DNA of 64,000 nucleotides from HGM13634 sp045537285 (GCA_045537285.1 JAZSPC010000052.1:1-64000), one strand, 5' to 3'. Positions 6,866-16,561 are shown, numbered from the stretch's first letter. Notes: generated by a model not told the origin, from the sequence alone. Program-made: numbers and translations.

Positions 6866-8311
6866 TTATATTTTTAATACTCCATCAATTACTTGGTTTT
6901 CAGAATTTGTATTTAATATTTTAGCTCCTCCTGATATAACTACTATATCACCTTTTTCTAAAATATCAAATTTTTTGAATTCTTCTATACCAGCTTCAAC
7001 AGTTTCATCTATTGATGCTTTTCCTGTAACTAATACTGGTGTTACATTCCATACTAATCCTAATTGATTAAATGTTTTTTCATCATCTGTTACAGCAAGT
7101 ATTGGGCATCCGGGTCCCATACCAGCTAATCTTCTTGCTGAATTTCCGCAGTGTGTATATACAACTATTGCATCAGCATTTAAATTTTTAGCTGTTGCTG
7201 TTGCTATATATGCAACATGTCTTTTTATATCATTTCTATCCATAGCTAATTCTGTATTAGCAAATCTTTTCCAGTAATTTAAATCTGATTCGACAGTTTT
7301 AGAAATTTTAACCATTGTATCAACACATAATGCTGGGTGTTTACCCATAGCAGATTCTCCTGAAAGCATTATAGCTCCTGTTCTATCATAAACAGCGTTT
7401 GCAACGTCACTAACTTCTGCTCTTGTTGGTCTTGGGTTAGATGTCATTGATTCTAACATTTGTGTTGCTGTTATTATTGGTTTTCCAACTTCATTACATC
7501 TTTTTATAAATCTTTTTTGGATAACTGGAACTTGTTCAAATGGAACTTCAACCGCCATATCTCCACGAGCTACCATTATACCATCAGCTAATTCTAATAT
7601 TTCTTCGAAATTATCTATACCTTCTTGGCTTTCGATTTTAGCTATTATTTTAACAGCTTGACCACCATTGTCATCTAATAATTTTCTCATTTGAATTACG
7701 TCATCTGCTCTTCTTACAAATGAAGCAAATATATAATCAAATCCTGCTTTTACACCATTTGTTAAGTCATTTATATCTTTTTCTGATAATGCTGGTAAAT
7801 TTAATACTAATCCAGGTACGTTAACAGTTTTTCTACTTCCTAACATTCCTGTATTTACTGCTGTACAAACAACATCTTTACCTACTATTTCATCTACTCT
7901 AAATTCGATAGCTCCATCGTCTACTAATATTGTAGAACCTGGTTTAACATCTTCTGATAAACCTTTATAACTGATAGATGCTTTTGTATTATTTCCTATA
8001 ACATCTTCATAAAGGAAAGTAAATTTTTGTCCTTCTTCTATTTTTACTTTTACATCCCCTGATTCTAATTTTCCTGTTCTTATTTCTGGACCTTTTGTAT
8101 CTAAACATAAAGGAATTGGCCTATTTAATGTTTCTCTTACTTTTTTAATTGTAGCTATTTTTGTAGCATTTTCTTCATATCCACCATGTGAGAAGTTAAT
8201 TCTTGCAACATTCATTCCTGTGTTTACTAATTTTGTTAACATTTCTTCGCTTTCACTAGCTGGTCCTATTGTACAAACTATTTTTGTTTTTCTTAAATTT
8301 TCTTTTTTCAT
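6866..8311 (-). CDS. pyk: Pyruvate kinase
   Basis: Pyruvate kinase (481 residues) converts phosphoenolpyruvate and ADP to pyruvate and ATP in the last step of glycolysis. Seen motifs include TKIVCTIGPASES at the N-terminus, the cation site stretch CLDTKGPEIRTG, the catalytic AKIESQEG and VARGDMAVEVP, and ITATQMLESM. It has the standard A, B and C domains and lacks the PEP-utiliser domain that extends the Bacillus enzyme. It is monocistronic, with its own promoter (8351..8380) and terminator. Pyruvate made here can feed pyruvate formate-lyase at 38904. Confidence 0.97.
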   Translation of the reverse strand: MKKENLRKTKIVCTIGPASESEEMLTKLVNTGMNVARINFSHGGYEENATKIATIKKVRETLNRPIPLCLDTKGPEIRTGKLESGDVKVKIEEGQKFTFLYEDVIGNNTKASISYKGLSEDVKPGSTILVDDGAIEFRVDEIVGKDVVCTAVNTGMLGSRKTVNVPGLVLNLPALSEKDINDLTNGVKAGFDYIFASFVRRADDVIQMRKLLDDNGGQAVKIIAKIESQEGIDNFEEILELADGIMVARGDMAVEVPFEQVPVIQKRFIKRCNEVGKPIITATQMLESMTSNPRPTRAEVSDVANAVYDRTGAIMLSGESAMGKHPALCVDTMVKISKTVESDLNYWKRFANTELAMDRNDIKRHVAYIATATAKNLNADAIVVYTHCGNSARRLAGMGPGCPILAVTDDEKTFNQLGLVWNVTPVLVTGKASIDETVEAGIEEFKKFDILEKGDIVVISGGAKILNTNSENQVIDGVLKI

Positions 8312-8350
8312 TTTATTATCCCTCTTTCCTCTTTTTAAAAGACATCGATT

Positions 8351-8380
8351 ATTATATCACACCATTTATTTAATATTCAA
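8351..8380 (-). promoter_or_regulatory. Promoter of pyk
   Basis: TTGAAT, 18 bases, TATAAT on the minus strand, 40 bases upstream of the start codon. Confidence 0.6.
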
Positions 8381-8433
8381 TAGTTTACTTTATTTTTTTA
8401 TAATTTTTTTACTATTTGTATTAAAAATATACA

Positions 8434-8480
8434 AAGTTAGAGATTGAAATCCATTGTTTAGCATTTCAATACTCTAACTT
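8434..8480 (-). terminator. Terminator of glgP
   Basis: A long stem pairs AAGTTAGAG plus ATTGAAAT with ATTTCAAT plus CTCTAACTT, with one bulged base. It sits just after the glgP stop on the minus strand. Confidence 0.7.
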
Positions 8481-8495
8481 ATTTAATAATCTAAG

Positions 8496-11066
8496 CTATT
8501 TTGTTATCCATTTTACTAGATTCAAATTTTCTGCATCTAATAACATTTCGTGTTTTGGCATAACTCTAAATGTATAACCATAATTTCCACCTGTTGTTAA
8601 TTCTATTTTTGTTTTATATGTATATTCTTTTGTTTCGTCATTTTTATCAATTAATTCCATTGGTATTATAGTTATATTCTCTATTGTACCTTTTTCTGTT
8701 ATTTTACCTGCATACACTTCAACATCTATATTATCTACTGAAATATCATTTGGTAATGTTATTTTACAATTAACTTCAATATTATTACCTGCATCTATTG
8801 AAATATTATCTAAGTTATTAAATTGTTCTATTTTTATGCTATCCCAATTTAAATTCATACTATTTTTCCAAGCATTATAGTTTTCAACATTTGATAAATC
8901 AGTATAATATTTATTATTTAACTCAACTAATGGCATATATAGCTTATCTGTATAATCGCATACCATTCTAGATGTACTATATTTTCCACCTGTTGATATA
9001 ATTGAATTTTTCATTAACTGTATCCATTTATCTGATATACCATTTCTATTTTTATCATAATATGCTGGTATAATTTTTTCTTCTAATGTATTATAGATGC
9101 TTGCTGAATCTGCATTATCTTGGATTTCATAAGATTCATATTCATCGTTTGTTCCAATTGTCCAACCGTTTTCTCCGTTATATCCTTCTGCCCACCATCC
9201 ATCTAGTACACTAAAATTGATAACACCATTTACAGATGCTTTCTGTCCACTTGTTCCAGAAGCTTCCATTGGTCTTCTTGGGTTATTTAGCCACACATCA
9301 ACACCACTAACTAAATATCTTGCTACACCTATATTGTAGTTTTCTAATATGAATATTTTTCCTTTAAATTGTGGCTTCATAGATATTTCATTTATATATC
9401 TGATTAAATCTTGCCCTGCTTTATCTGCCGGGTGCGCTTTCCCTGCAAATATTATTTGAACTGGTCTATCAGTATTATTTAATATTTGAGTTATTCTTTC
9501 TAAATCTCTAAATATTAATGTTGCTCTTTTATATGTAGCAAATCTTCTTGCGAATCCTATTGTTAATGCATTTGGATTAAGTTTTGATGTAATTTCATTT
9601 ATCTCATCATAGTTTTTTCCGTTATTTTTCATTGTAGTAGTAATGTTTTGTTTAACAAGTTCAAACAATTTTACTTTTCTTTTCATGTGCTCTTCCCAAA
9701 GTTTATCATTTGGGATGCATTCTATTTTCTTCCATGTCTCATCTACTTGTATACAATCTTGCCAGTAAGGCATTAGATATTTATTATATAATTGTTTCAA
9801 GTTTGGAGCAAGCCATGTACATGTATGTATACCATTTGTTATATGTGTGATTGGTGATTCATTTGGTGCAATATTAGGCCATACATCTCCAAATAATTCT
9901 CTTGATACAGCTCCATGTAATTCACTAACACCATTTTTCTTTCCTGCAATTTTTAGTGCAAGAATTCCCATATTGAATCCTGCATCTAATGTATCGTTTG
10001 GTTTTGTTCCTAATTTCAAGAATGTTTCTTTATCTATACCAAGTTTTGTCCAGTATCCTTTTAAATGTTTTTCAACTAATGCCATTGGGAATATATCATT
10101 TCCGGCTGGAACTGGTGTGTGTGTTGTAAATACTGTTTGAGAAGAAGTTATACTTCTTGCTATATCAAAAGATACTTTTTGTTCTTTGATTATATTTTTC
10201 ATTACTTCTAGAAGTAAGAAAGAAGAATGTCCTTCATTCATATGGTAAACTGATGGATTTAATCCTAATGTTTTTAACAAGTTTACTCCACCCATTCCAA
10301 GAACTATTTCTTGTTTAATTCTCATTTCTTGGTCTCCGCCATATAATCTTAGAGTAATTTCTTTATAGCTTGGATCATCATTTTCTGGTATATCTGAGTC
10401 TAATAGATATAATGTAACTCTACCAACTTTTATATTCCAAACTTTTAAATATAAGTTCTTTCCCGGTAATTTTAAAAGAATTTTTAAGTCTTCTCCTTTT
10501 TTGTCTTTAACAGGATTAATTGGCATATTTGTTAATTCTATATCTTTATATACACTTTGTTGATTTCCATTAGCATCTATTTTTTGGTGGAAATATCCAT
10601 TTTTATATAAAAGTCCAACAGCAACAAAAGGTAATCCCAAATCACTTGCTGATTTTAAGTGATCACCAGATAATATTCCAAGTCCACCAGAATAAATTGG
10701 TATAGTTTCATCTAAACCATATTCTGCTGAAAAATATGCTATTAAATTTTCTGTATTATTTGGATATTTTCTAGAAAACCAAGTATTTTTGCTGTTCATA
10801 TATCCTTCAAAGTCTTCTACCATTTTATCATATTGTTTTAATATAGAAGGATTAGAAACTGCTGCTTCTAACTTTTCCTGAGAAACTAATTTTAAAAATT
10901 TAACAGGGTTTTTACCAACTTTTCCCCATAAATCTTCATCTATTTCTTTAAAAATTTTAAGAAAGTCTGTATTCCAAGACCACCAAAGGTTATTTGATAT
11001 TTCCATAAGTTTGCTTATTCTACTAGGTAACTGCGGATTTACAGTTATTCTATTAAACATGTACAT
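8496..11066 (-). CDS. glgP: Alpha-glucan (glycogen) phosphorylase, GT35
   Basis: An 856-residue GT35 phosphorylase that releases glucose-1-phosphate from glycogen or maltodextrin. The N-terminal ISNNLWWSWNTD (DUF3417-type) identifies the GT35 subgroup that differs from E. coli GlgP/MalP. The PLP and phosphate sites are visible as PMEASGTSGQKASVNG and FARRFATYKRATLIFRD. The last 130 residues form a beta-rich extension after the catalytic core, as in related long forms. Two ATGs lie close together; the first has GGAGG nine bases upstream and is preferred. No other glycogen gene lies nearby. It has its own promoter (11124..11152) and terminator. Confidence 0.95.
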   Translation of the reverse strand: MYMFNRITVNPQLPSRISKLMEISNNLWWSWNTDFLKIFKEIDEDLWGKVGKNPVKFLKLVSQEKLEAAVSNPSILKQYDKMVEDFEGYMNSKNTWFSRKYPNNTENLIAYFSAEYGLDETIPIYSGGLGILSGDHLKSASDLGLPFVAVGLLYKNGYFHQKIDANGNQQSVYKDIELTNMPINPVKDKKGEDLKILLKLPGKNLYLKVWNIKVGRVTLYLLDSDIPENDDPSYKEITLRLYGGDQEMRIKQEIVLGMGGVNLLKTLGLNPSVYHMNEGHSSFLLLEVMKNIIKEQKVSFDIARSITSSQTVFTTHTPVPAGNDIFPMALVEKHLKGYWTKLGIDKETFLKLGTKPNDTLDAGFNMGILALKIAGKKNGVSELHGAVSRELFGDVWPNIAPNESPITHITNGIHTCTWLAPNLKQLYNKYLMPYWQDCIQVDETWKKIECIPNDKLWEEHMKRKVKLFELVKQNITTTMKNNGKNYDEINEITSKLNPNALTIGFARRFATYKRATLIFRDLERITQILNNTDRPVQIIFAGKAHPADKAGQDLIRYINEISMKPQFKGKIFILENYNIGVARYLVSGVDVWLNNPRRPMEASGTSGQKASVNGVINFSVLDGWWAEGYNGENGWTIGTNDEYESYEIQDNADSASIYNTLEEKIIPAYYDKNRNGISDKWIQLMKNSIISTGGKYSTSRMVCDYTDKLYMPLVELNNKYYTDLSNVENYNAWKNSMNLNWDSIKIEQFNNLDNISIDAGNNIEVNCKITLPNDISVDNIDVEVYAGKITEKGTIENITIIPMELIDKNDETKEYTYKTKIELTTGGNYGYTFRVMPKHEMLLDAENLNLVKWITK

Positions 11067-11123
11067 TCGATATTTCCTCCCTTGTTTATTTGCTATTTAT
11101 TCATTAGTAATATTAATACAATT

Positions 11124-11152
11124 ATTATCTATTAAAAAGTATAAAATGTCAA
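11124..11152 (-). promoter_or_regulatory. Promoter of glgP
   Basis: TTGACA, 17 bases, GATAAT on the minus strand, about 60 bases upstream of the start. Confidence 0.65.
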
Positions 11153-11174
11153 ATAATTTTGAAGAATTTTTTAA

Positions 11175-11546
11175 TTATTTTAAGTTATATTTTTCACTTT
11201 CTTCTTCCAAAATACCAACTCTACTTCTAATATCATTTATTATTATTCTATTAAATTCTTTTATCTTAGAAACATCAATCTTTCTATCTTCTATTTCGCT
11301 ATTTATTTTTTCTTCTAAATTATTTGTTCTTTTTTCACTTATCTCATAAAAAGTCTTAAATTCTTCTGAAATTTCTTTAACTAATGCATTTTGTGTATTG
11401 TCAATTTTTTCATCTAAATAATTGAATTTATCATTTAGTTCTTTTCTAACATCTTTTATTTCTTCTCTATTTTCTTTTACTTCTTCATAAATTAATTTAA
11501 GTAACTCCATTGCATTTAATTCTTCTATTTTCACTTCTTCTTTCAT
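11175..11546 (-). CDS. Coiled-coil protein of unknown function
   Basis: A 123-residue charged, heptad-rich protein (LIYEEVKENREEIKDVRKELNDKFNYLDEKID) with no signal or membrane segment. It resembles the coiled-coil proteins at 403..870 and 30996..31457 in architecture. It ends LRSRVGILEEESEKYNLK-like, comparable to their RISxLEDY ends, so it may be a distant member. Two ATGs are possible; the second lies nine bases from AAGGAG and is preferred because the first is only two bases away. It lies downstream of the adhesin gene on the same strand. The 63-base gap contains an inverted repeat (TTGTCAA, 17 bases, TTGACAA). Confidence 0.65.
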   Translation of the reverse strand: MKEEVKIEELNAMELLKLIYEEVKENREEIKDVRKELNDKFNYLDEKIDNTQNALVKEISEEFKTFYEISEKRTNNLEEKINSEIEDRKIDVSKIKEFNRIIINDIRSRVGILEEESEKYNLK

Positions 11547-11608
11547 ATACATTTCTCCTTTTTAAAATTGTTGTTTTGTCAATTTTATTATAATTCTTTT
11601 TGACAATT

Positions 11609-14600
11609 TTAGCAACCGGTTTTTGGTAATTTTTTTACAATTTCTTTTTCTATAATTATTGTTTCAAAATTACTACTATCTCTAACAACATATTCTTCTA
11701 TATTACCTGATAAATTCGCGTTGTTTACAAGTTTATCATCTTTTTTTACATCATTATCAATTTTTGTATATACAATTGGTTTTACTATTGCTTCAAAATC
11801 TTTTGAAACTGTTTTATATTCCACTTTTATTTCAGTAATTATTTCTTTATTTTCCAAATTTAGCTCATCAAAACTTAAATACTCACTGGTTAAACTATTT
11901 ACAGTTTTAAATAATCTATAATCATTTTGATTTGTTTTGTAATATATTTCATAATTTATATCTTCGTTATATATTCCTGTTATCATTTTGGTTACTTTAC
12001 TATCTTCATAAGGAATATATTCTATCCAAGTGAAATCATCTAATTTAGTATTACTTGTGTTTTTAATTTCAAATTCGTATTTTATCTCTTCATTTCTTTC
12101 TACTGTTTGTTGCCCTCTTATTTCAATGTTTAGGTTTGGAACTACCGCTTCATTTTTTATTTCTAAAACTTTAACCTCATTATTTTTATCTATATTTACA
12201 ATAAATTCATTTTTATTTAATATATAATATCGGTTTGTAGCTTTTTCTTTTACTATGTATTTTCCTATTTCTAAATCTTTTGATATAGCTTTTCCTGATT
12301 CATCAGTAATTAAAGTTTCTACTAATTCATTATTAAAATCAAATATTTCAAACTCAACATTTTTTAAACTTTCTCCTTGTTTAATTTCTAATATTGGGCT
12401 ATCATTACTGCTCGTTTTTATTATTTGAATCTTACCCCTTATTTTTTCGTTTTCGATTTGTAGTTTTACCACTTCATTTGCTTTTATATTTATAGTTATA
12501 ACTTTTTCATTTAATACATAATTACTATTTGTTTTAACTTCTTTTAAATGATATTTTCCAATCGGTAATCTTTTACTTATTGCATATCCTTTTTCATTAG
12601 TAACCAGCTTATCTACCACTTCATTATTTTTATCTAATATTTCAAATTCCACATTAGGTATTTTTATATTGCTATCATTTTTATCAGCTTTATATATTTC
12701 TACTTGTCCTTTTAATTTTTCATTTTCCACTATAACATTTGTTATTTCATTGTGTTTAACTTCTGCATTAAATTCATTTTCTAATAATTCATATCCTTGG
12801 TTAGTTTCTATCTCTCGAATTAATATATTTCCAACTCTAATATCCTCAACTATCACGACTCCTTGTTCATTTGTTTTAGCCTCGTATGTAAATCCGTCTT
12901 TATCGGTTATCTTAAACTTAACACCTTCTAATACAATCTCAGGATTATCTTTATCTACTTTTGTTATTTCTAAACTTCCTTTTTTGTGTTCATTTTTTAT
13001 AACTAATTCTGTAACCTTTTCATTTTCGACTTGCAATGTATAAATTTCATTATTCATTAGATAATTTGTGTTAATTCCTAAGTCTACTTCTTTTACTGTA
13101 TATTCACCTATTAATAACCTTGAAGATGTAGCCTTACCCTTACTATCTGTTACTATTTCGTCTACCACTTTGTTGTTTATATCTAATATATGAAATTTAA
13201 CACCTTCAAGTTTTATCTCTTCTTTTTTTGCATCTTGTTTAGTGATTTGTATTTGGCCTTTTTTCTTTTCGTTTTCTATTACAATATCAGACGTTTTATT
13301 CCATTCTACAATAATATCTTTATTTTCACACAAATTGTATTCTTTCTTTGTTACAATTTCTCTTAAAGTATATGCACCTGTATTTATATTTTCTATATAT
13401 GCTTCACCATTTACATCTGTTATTAAATGTGCTATCATTTTTCCATTTGCATCTATTAAATTAAATTCTATTGCACCTAATGTAATGGTTTTATCATCTT
13501 TATCCACTTTTGTAATCTTTAAGTTTCCTTTTTTATGTATGTTTTCAATAACTAGTTCTGTTATCTTTTCATCTTCTATTCTTGTTTTATATTCTGTTTC
13601 TTCCAATATGTATTCCACATTGTCTCCTAAACTTATTTCTTTAATTGTATATTCTCCAATAGGTAATCTTTTAGTTATACCTACACCTGCCAAATCAGTT
13701 TTAATTTCATCCACAACATTGTTATTACTATCTATTATTTGGAATTCTACACCCTCTAATTTAATTTCATTATTTTCTTTATCTTGTTTTGTAATTTGGA
13801 TTTGCCCTTTTTTCTTTTCATTTTGAATTGTCATTTCTGTTGTTTCATTCCATTTAACCTCTATATTATTATCTGTACAAAGATTATAGTTTTCTTTTGT
13901 TTTAGTTTCTTTTAATGTATAACTCCCTATATTTATATTATTAATTTGTGCTTCACCATTTATATCTGTAATCAAATGTGCAACTTTATTTTTATTTAAA
14001 TCTATTAAATCAAATTCAATTCCTTCTAGCACCACATTATTTTCATCTTTATCAACTTTTGTTATTTTTAAATTTCCTTTTTTATGGGTATTTGTTATAG
14101 TTCTACTTACTTCTTTATTGTATTCTGTTTTCATCTCATATACCGTTTCATCTTTTTCATAATTTTCGTTTGCAGTAAGTTCTCTGATTTTATATGTACC
14201 TTGATATATATTTTTAAAAGTAACCACTCCATTTGTATTTGTTTTGCCACTTGTTATATATTCATCATTATTGTTATACAACCCAAATTCAACATCTTTT
14301 ATAGGGTTAGAACTTTCTGCATCTTTTTTTACTATCTTTATACTCGATGTGTTTGTAGTCTTATTAAATTCTGTACTTGATTCATAACTTGCATACGGAC
14401 TACAAGTTACAGCATAATTTTGCAATGTATTCTTAGGTGCTTGTCCGAAAAATACTGCATTTGTTTTACATTCCGCTACGACATTAATTTTCCCTGATAT
14501 ATCTTTATCTAATTCTGTTTTGGGTATCATTATCCTAAATTTTTCAGATGGCGAGAATGTATTTTTACTCACTCCTATATTATTTGCTACATAGCTTCCT

Positions 14601-15259
14601 TCTGGAAAATTTTCTATGCTTTTCACAGTATATTGGCTAATATTTACATCTGCATTTACACTATATTCTTGGTAATAATAGTTACCATTTTCTATTAAAT
14701 CTCCTAATTTATTTATGGCTATTACTGGCTCTTTATATTCTGCATTACCTGCTTTTCCTTTTTCTGTTATTTCATATATTGCATTTATTATTTTTTCACC
14801 TCTTACATCAGCTGCTTTATAGAAACTTTTCACATCTCTGCCTAACATAACGCATTTAATTGCATGTTTTGTTGCAACATATGCATCATCTTCTGTTTCT
14901 ACACCCAGTTGTTCAATTGTTTTATATGGATATCCGTTTATTACAATGTTGTATAATAATTTATCTGTTAATAGTTTATCTGTTGTAACTGTATATGAAC
15001 CCTCTTCATCAACGCCATTAGCTCCAACTGTTATACAATATGCAGGATACTTTTTCCCATCTTCTTTATATGAAATATATCCAAATTGAATTTTACGCCA
15101 TTCTTGTTTTTCTTCGTTATAGTACATAATATGAGTATCTAATTTGTGATCATATATTAAATTTGCTTTTGTAAGTTCGCTTATGGCATTTACTACTGGC
15201 ATAAACGCATTCATTATTGTTATTAAAATCGTAAACATTACTATCCATTTTTTTATCAT
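11609..15259 (-). CDS. Large surface protein with thioester-like domain and eight SpaA/Cna-B modules, ending in LPKTGC
   Basis: A 1216-residue secreted protein. A signal peptide covers residues 1-25 (ending VVNA). Residues 30-290 resemble the thioester (TED) adhesin domain: the candidate Cys75 lies in YPAYCITVG, but the partner motif reads ATKHAIK, with no Gln. From about 305 to 1040 run eight SpaA/Cna-B modules of roughly 90 residues, each with Lys (ITKxDK), Glu and terminal Asn (NEK) positions for an internal isopeptide bond. They alternate between KKGNLKITKVDKD and KKGQIQITKQD types. A DUF11-like beta domain follows. The chain ends exactly at LPKTGC, with no membrane helix or basic tail. 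It lies 13 bases downstream of the sortase, so it is the likely substrate. Confidence 0.88.
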   Translation of the reverse strand: MIKKWIVMFTILITIMNAFMPVVNAISELTKANLIYDHKLDTHIMYYNEEKQEWRKIQFGYISYKEDGKKYPAYCITVGANGVDEEGSYTVTTDKLLTDKLLYNIVINGYPYKTIEQLGVETEDDAYVATKHAIKCVMLGRDVKSFYKAADVRGEKIINAIYEITEKGKAGNAEYKEPVIAINKLGDLIENGNYYYQEYSVNADVNISQYTVKSIENFPEGSYVANNIGVSKNTFSPSEKFRIMIPKTELDKDISGKINVVAECKTNAVFFGQAPKNTLQNYAVTCSPYASYESSTEFNKTTNTSSIKIVKKDAESSNPIKDVEFGLYNNNDEYITSGKTNTNGVVTFKNIYQGTYKIRELTANENYEKDETVYEMKTEYNKEVSRTITNTHKKGNLKITKVDKDENNVVLEGIEFDLIDLNKNKVAHLITDINGEAQINNINIGSYTLKETKTKENYNLCTDNNIEVKWNETTEMTIQNEKKKGQIQITKQDKENNEIKLEGVEFQIIDSNNNVVDEIKTDLAGVGITKRLPIGEYTIKEISLGDNVEYILEETEYKTRIEDEKITELVIENIHKKGNLKITKVDKDDKTITLGAIEFNLIDANGKMIAHLITDVNGEAYIENINTGAYTLREIVTKKEYNLCENKDIIVEWNKTSDIVIENEKKKGQIQITKQDAKKEEIKLEGVKFHILDINNKVVDEIVTDSKGKATSSRLLIGEYTVKEVDLGINTNYLMNNEIYTLQVENEKVTELVIKNEHKKGSLEITKVDKDNPEIVLEGVKFKITDKDGFTYEAKTNEQGVVIVEDIRVGNILIREIETNQGYELLENEFNAEVKHNEITNVIVENEKLKGQVEIYKADKNDSNIKIPNVEFEILDKNNEVVDKLVTNEKGYAISKRLPIGKYHLKEVKTNSNYVLNEKVITINIKANEVVKLQIENEKIRGKIQIIKTSSNDSPILEIKQGESLKNVEFEIFDFNNELVETLITDESGKAISKDLEIGKYIVKEKATNRYYILNKNEFIVNIDKNNEVKVLEIKNEAVVPNLNIEIRGQQTVERNEEIKYEFEIKNTSNTKLDDFTWIEYIPYEDSKVTKMITGIYNEDINYEIYYKTNQNDYRLFKTVNSLTSEYLSFDELNLENKEIITEIKVEYKTVSKDFEAIVKPIVYTKIDNDVKKDDKLVNNANLSGNIEEYVVRDSSNFETIIIEKEIVKKLPKTGC
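12150..14345 (-). repeat. Coding array of eight SpaA/Cna-B modules
   Basis: Each unit is about 270 bp. Modules 2 and 4, and modules 3 and 5, are most alike, so the higher-order unit is a pair (about 550 bp). This points to duplication of a two-module block and makes homologous contraction or expansion possible. Confidence 0.8.
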
Positions 15260-15272
15260 AAAAATTCCTCCT

Positions 15273-15827
15273 TTATTTTTCTTCTACGGCTTGAACACAT
15301 AATCTTTGATTTGGTTTATTTGCAATACACGTAATCATAGTTATTCTATTATCTTTTGTTGTTTGCAAATCTGACCAATCTGTATCATATATAACTTTCT
15401 TTTTAGTAACTATATATTTTCTTTCAAAAAACTTTGTTTTATATATTATCTTGTCTCCTTTTTCTAATTCATTAAGTCTAGCAAAATACGAAAACTCCGT
15501 ACCTCTATTATGAGCAGCTAAGCCAATATTTCCTTCATACTTTGCAGTTTCAGGCATATGACCTATGTACTCCATTAAAATATCTTGTGTGCTACCTTCC
15601 TTTACTTTTGCTTTTAACCCTATTTTATCTATTGTTAAAATTCCTAAAATACTTTCATCAATAATTTCTTCGTTTTCTTCATAAACAATATTTATATAAT
15701 TCTCATCTGTTTTTACATCTTCTATTTGTGTTAATTCATATTCTTTTTTTGAAGATATAAAGGGTATGCTTAATAAAAGTATTGCAATAAAAACAACACC
15801 TAAAATATATCTTAATATTTTACGCAT
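15273..15827 (-). CDS. Sortase, class D-like
   Basis: A 184-residue membrane-anchored transpeptidase. A transmembrane segment covers residues 5-24. The catalytic triad is visible as His106 (AAHNRG), Cys167 (MITCIA) and Arg175 (NQRL). Sortases cleave LPXTG between Thr and Gly and join the protein to peptidoglycan or another pilin. The small size and the C-terminal Arg placement fit class D (class B/C look different), but the class is inferred. It is the first gene of a two-gene unit with the SpaA-module protein, 13 bases apart, preceded by AAAGGAGG. The 180 bases upstream of it hold no clear promoter. Confidence 0.92.
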   Translation of the reverse strand: MRKILRYILGVVFIAILLLSIPFISSKKEYELTQIEDVKTDENYINIVYEENEEIIDESILGILTIDKIGLKAKVKEGSTQDILMEYIGHMPETAKYEGNIGLAAHNRGTEFSYFARLNELEKGDKIIYKTKFFERKYIVTKKKVIYDTDWSDLQTTKDNRITMITCIANKPNQRLCVQAVEEK

Positions 15828-16005
15828 AGAACCTCCTTTCCTATTTAATTTTTAATTCTTTTTGTTGGAAATTAAAAAGATTAAAATTTTAATTTTGTGT
15901 CTTTCCTAAGTTGTCTGTTAGATAAATAAACTTAATTAAATAATACAATACATTTCCATTTTTTGCAAGAAAAATCGTTCGTCATAATTCGACAACTCCT
16001 ATTCA

Positions 16006-16034
16006 AAAAGAGCATTAATAATAAATGCTCTTTT
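16006..16034 (-). terminator. Terminator of the acetyltransferase gene
   Basis: AAAAGAGCATT pairs with AATGCTCTTTT around a seven-base loop, next to the gene's stop; T-rich on the minus strand. Confidence 0.75.
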
Positions 16035-16038
16035 AGTT

Positions 16039-16509
16039 TTATATTAAGTTCTTATAGAATAATTCGCCATATCCGCCTTCATTTTTTTCTACCACTTGTT
16101 TATATTTATATCCTAATTTTTTATAAAAATCTGGTACTTGATCTGTCCAAATATATACTTTTTCATATCCTAGTTCTTTTAATATTTTTTCACCATTTGA
16201 AATTAATATTCTTCCGTATCCTCTACCCCTATACTCTTCCAATATCATTATGTCTGACAACCATGGATATATATCTGGATATTTTTTTAAGTTTTCTAAT
16301 TTAAATACACAAAAACCAACAATATTGTTGTAATCATCTAATAATGTAATTCCAAACGGCAATTTGTTTTTGGTATATAATTCTGAAAATTTATATTCTG
16401 TGTTTTCTCTTATCATTTTAGGATTAAATTTCTTCCAATAATTATAATGAATATCTATTATTTTATTAAGTTCTTCATTATTCAACTCACTAAATTTTTT
16501 AATTTTCAT
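16039..16509 (-). CDS. GNAT-family N-acetyltransferase
   Basis: A 156-residue protein with the GNAT fold. The acetyl-CoA pyrophosphate-binding motif A is seen as LEEYRGRGYGRILISNGEKIL (around residues 90-110), followed by the beta5 region YEKVYIWTDQVPDFYKKLGYK. The substrate cannot be told from sequence. It is monocistronic between the sortase operon and the tmRNA gene. The start has TTGGAGG upstream. Confidence 0.9.
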   Translation of the reverse strand: MKIKKFSELNNEELNKIIDIHYNYWKKFNPKMIRENTEYKFSELYTKNKLPFGITLLDDYNNIVGFCVFKLENLKKYPDIYPWLSDIMILEEYRGRGYGRILISNGEKILKELGYEKVYIWTDQVPDFYKKLGYKYKQVVEKNEGGYGELFYKNLI

Positions 16510-16535
16510 TTTCCCTCCAAATATTTATTAATAAA

Positions 16536-16558
16536 AAAGCAGCTATATATGCTGCTTT
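16536..16558 (-). terminator. Terminator of ssrA
   Basis: AAAGCAGC pairs with GCTGCTTT across a seven-base loop, followed by a T run on the minus strand, directly after the tmRNA 3' end. Confidence 0.8.
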
Positions 16559-16561
16559 GAC

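Noticed and set aside
11560..11640. Hidden hydrophobic sorting tail after LPKTGC
   Set aside because: All three frames after the stop give short, polar, stop-rich sequence with no 15-20 residue hydrophobic run.
13242..13826. Plus-strand frame of 194 codons opposite the SpaA array
   Set aside because: It is the antisense of the repeated adhesin modules, with hydrophobic composition and no start signals.
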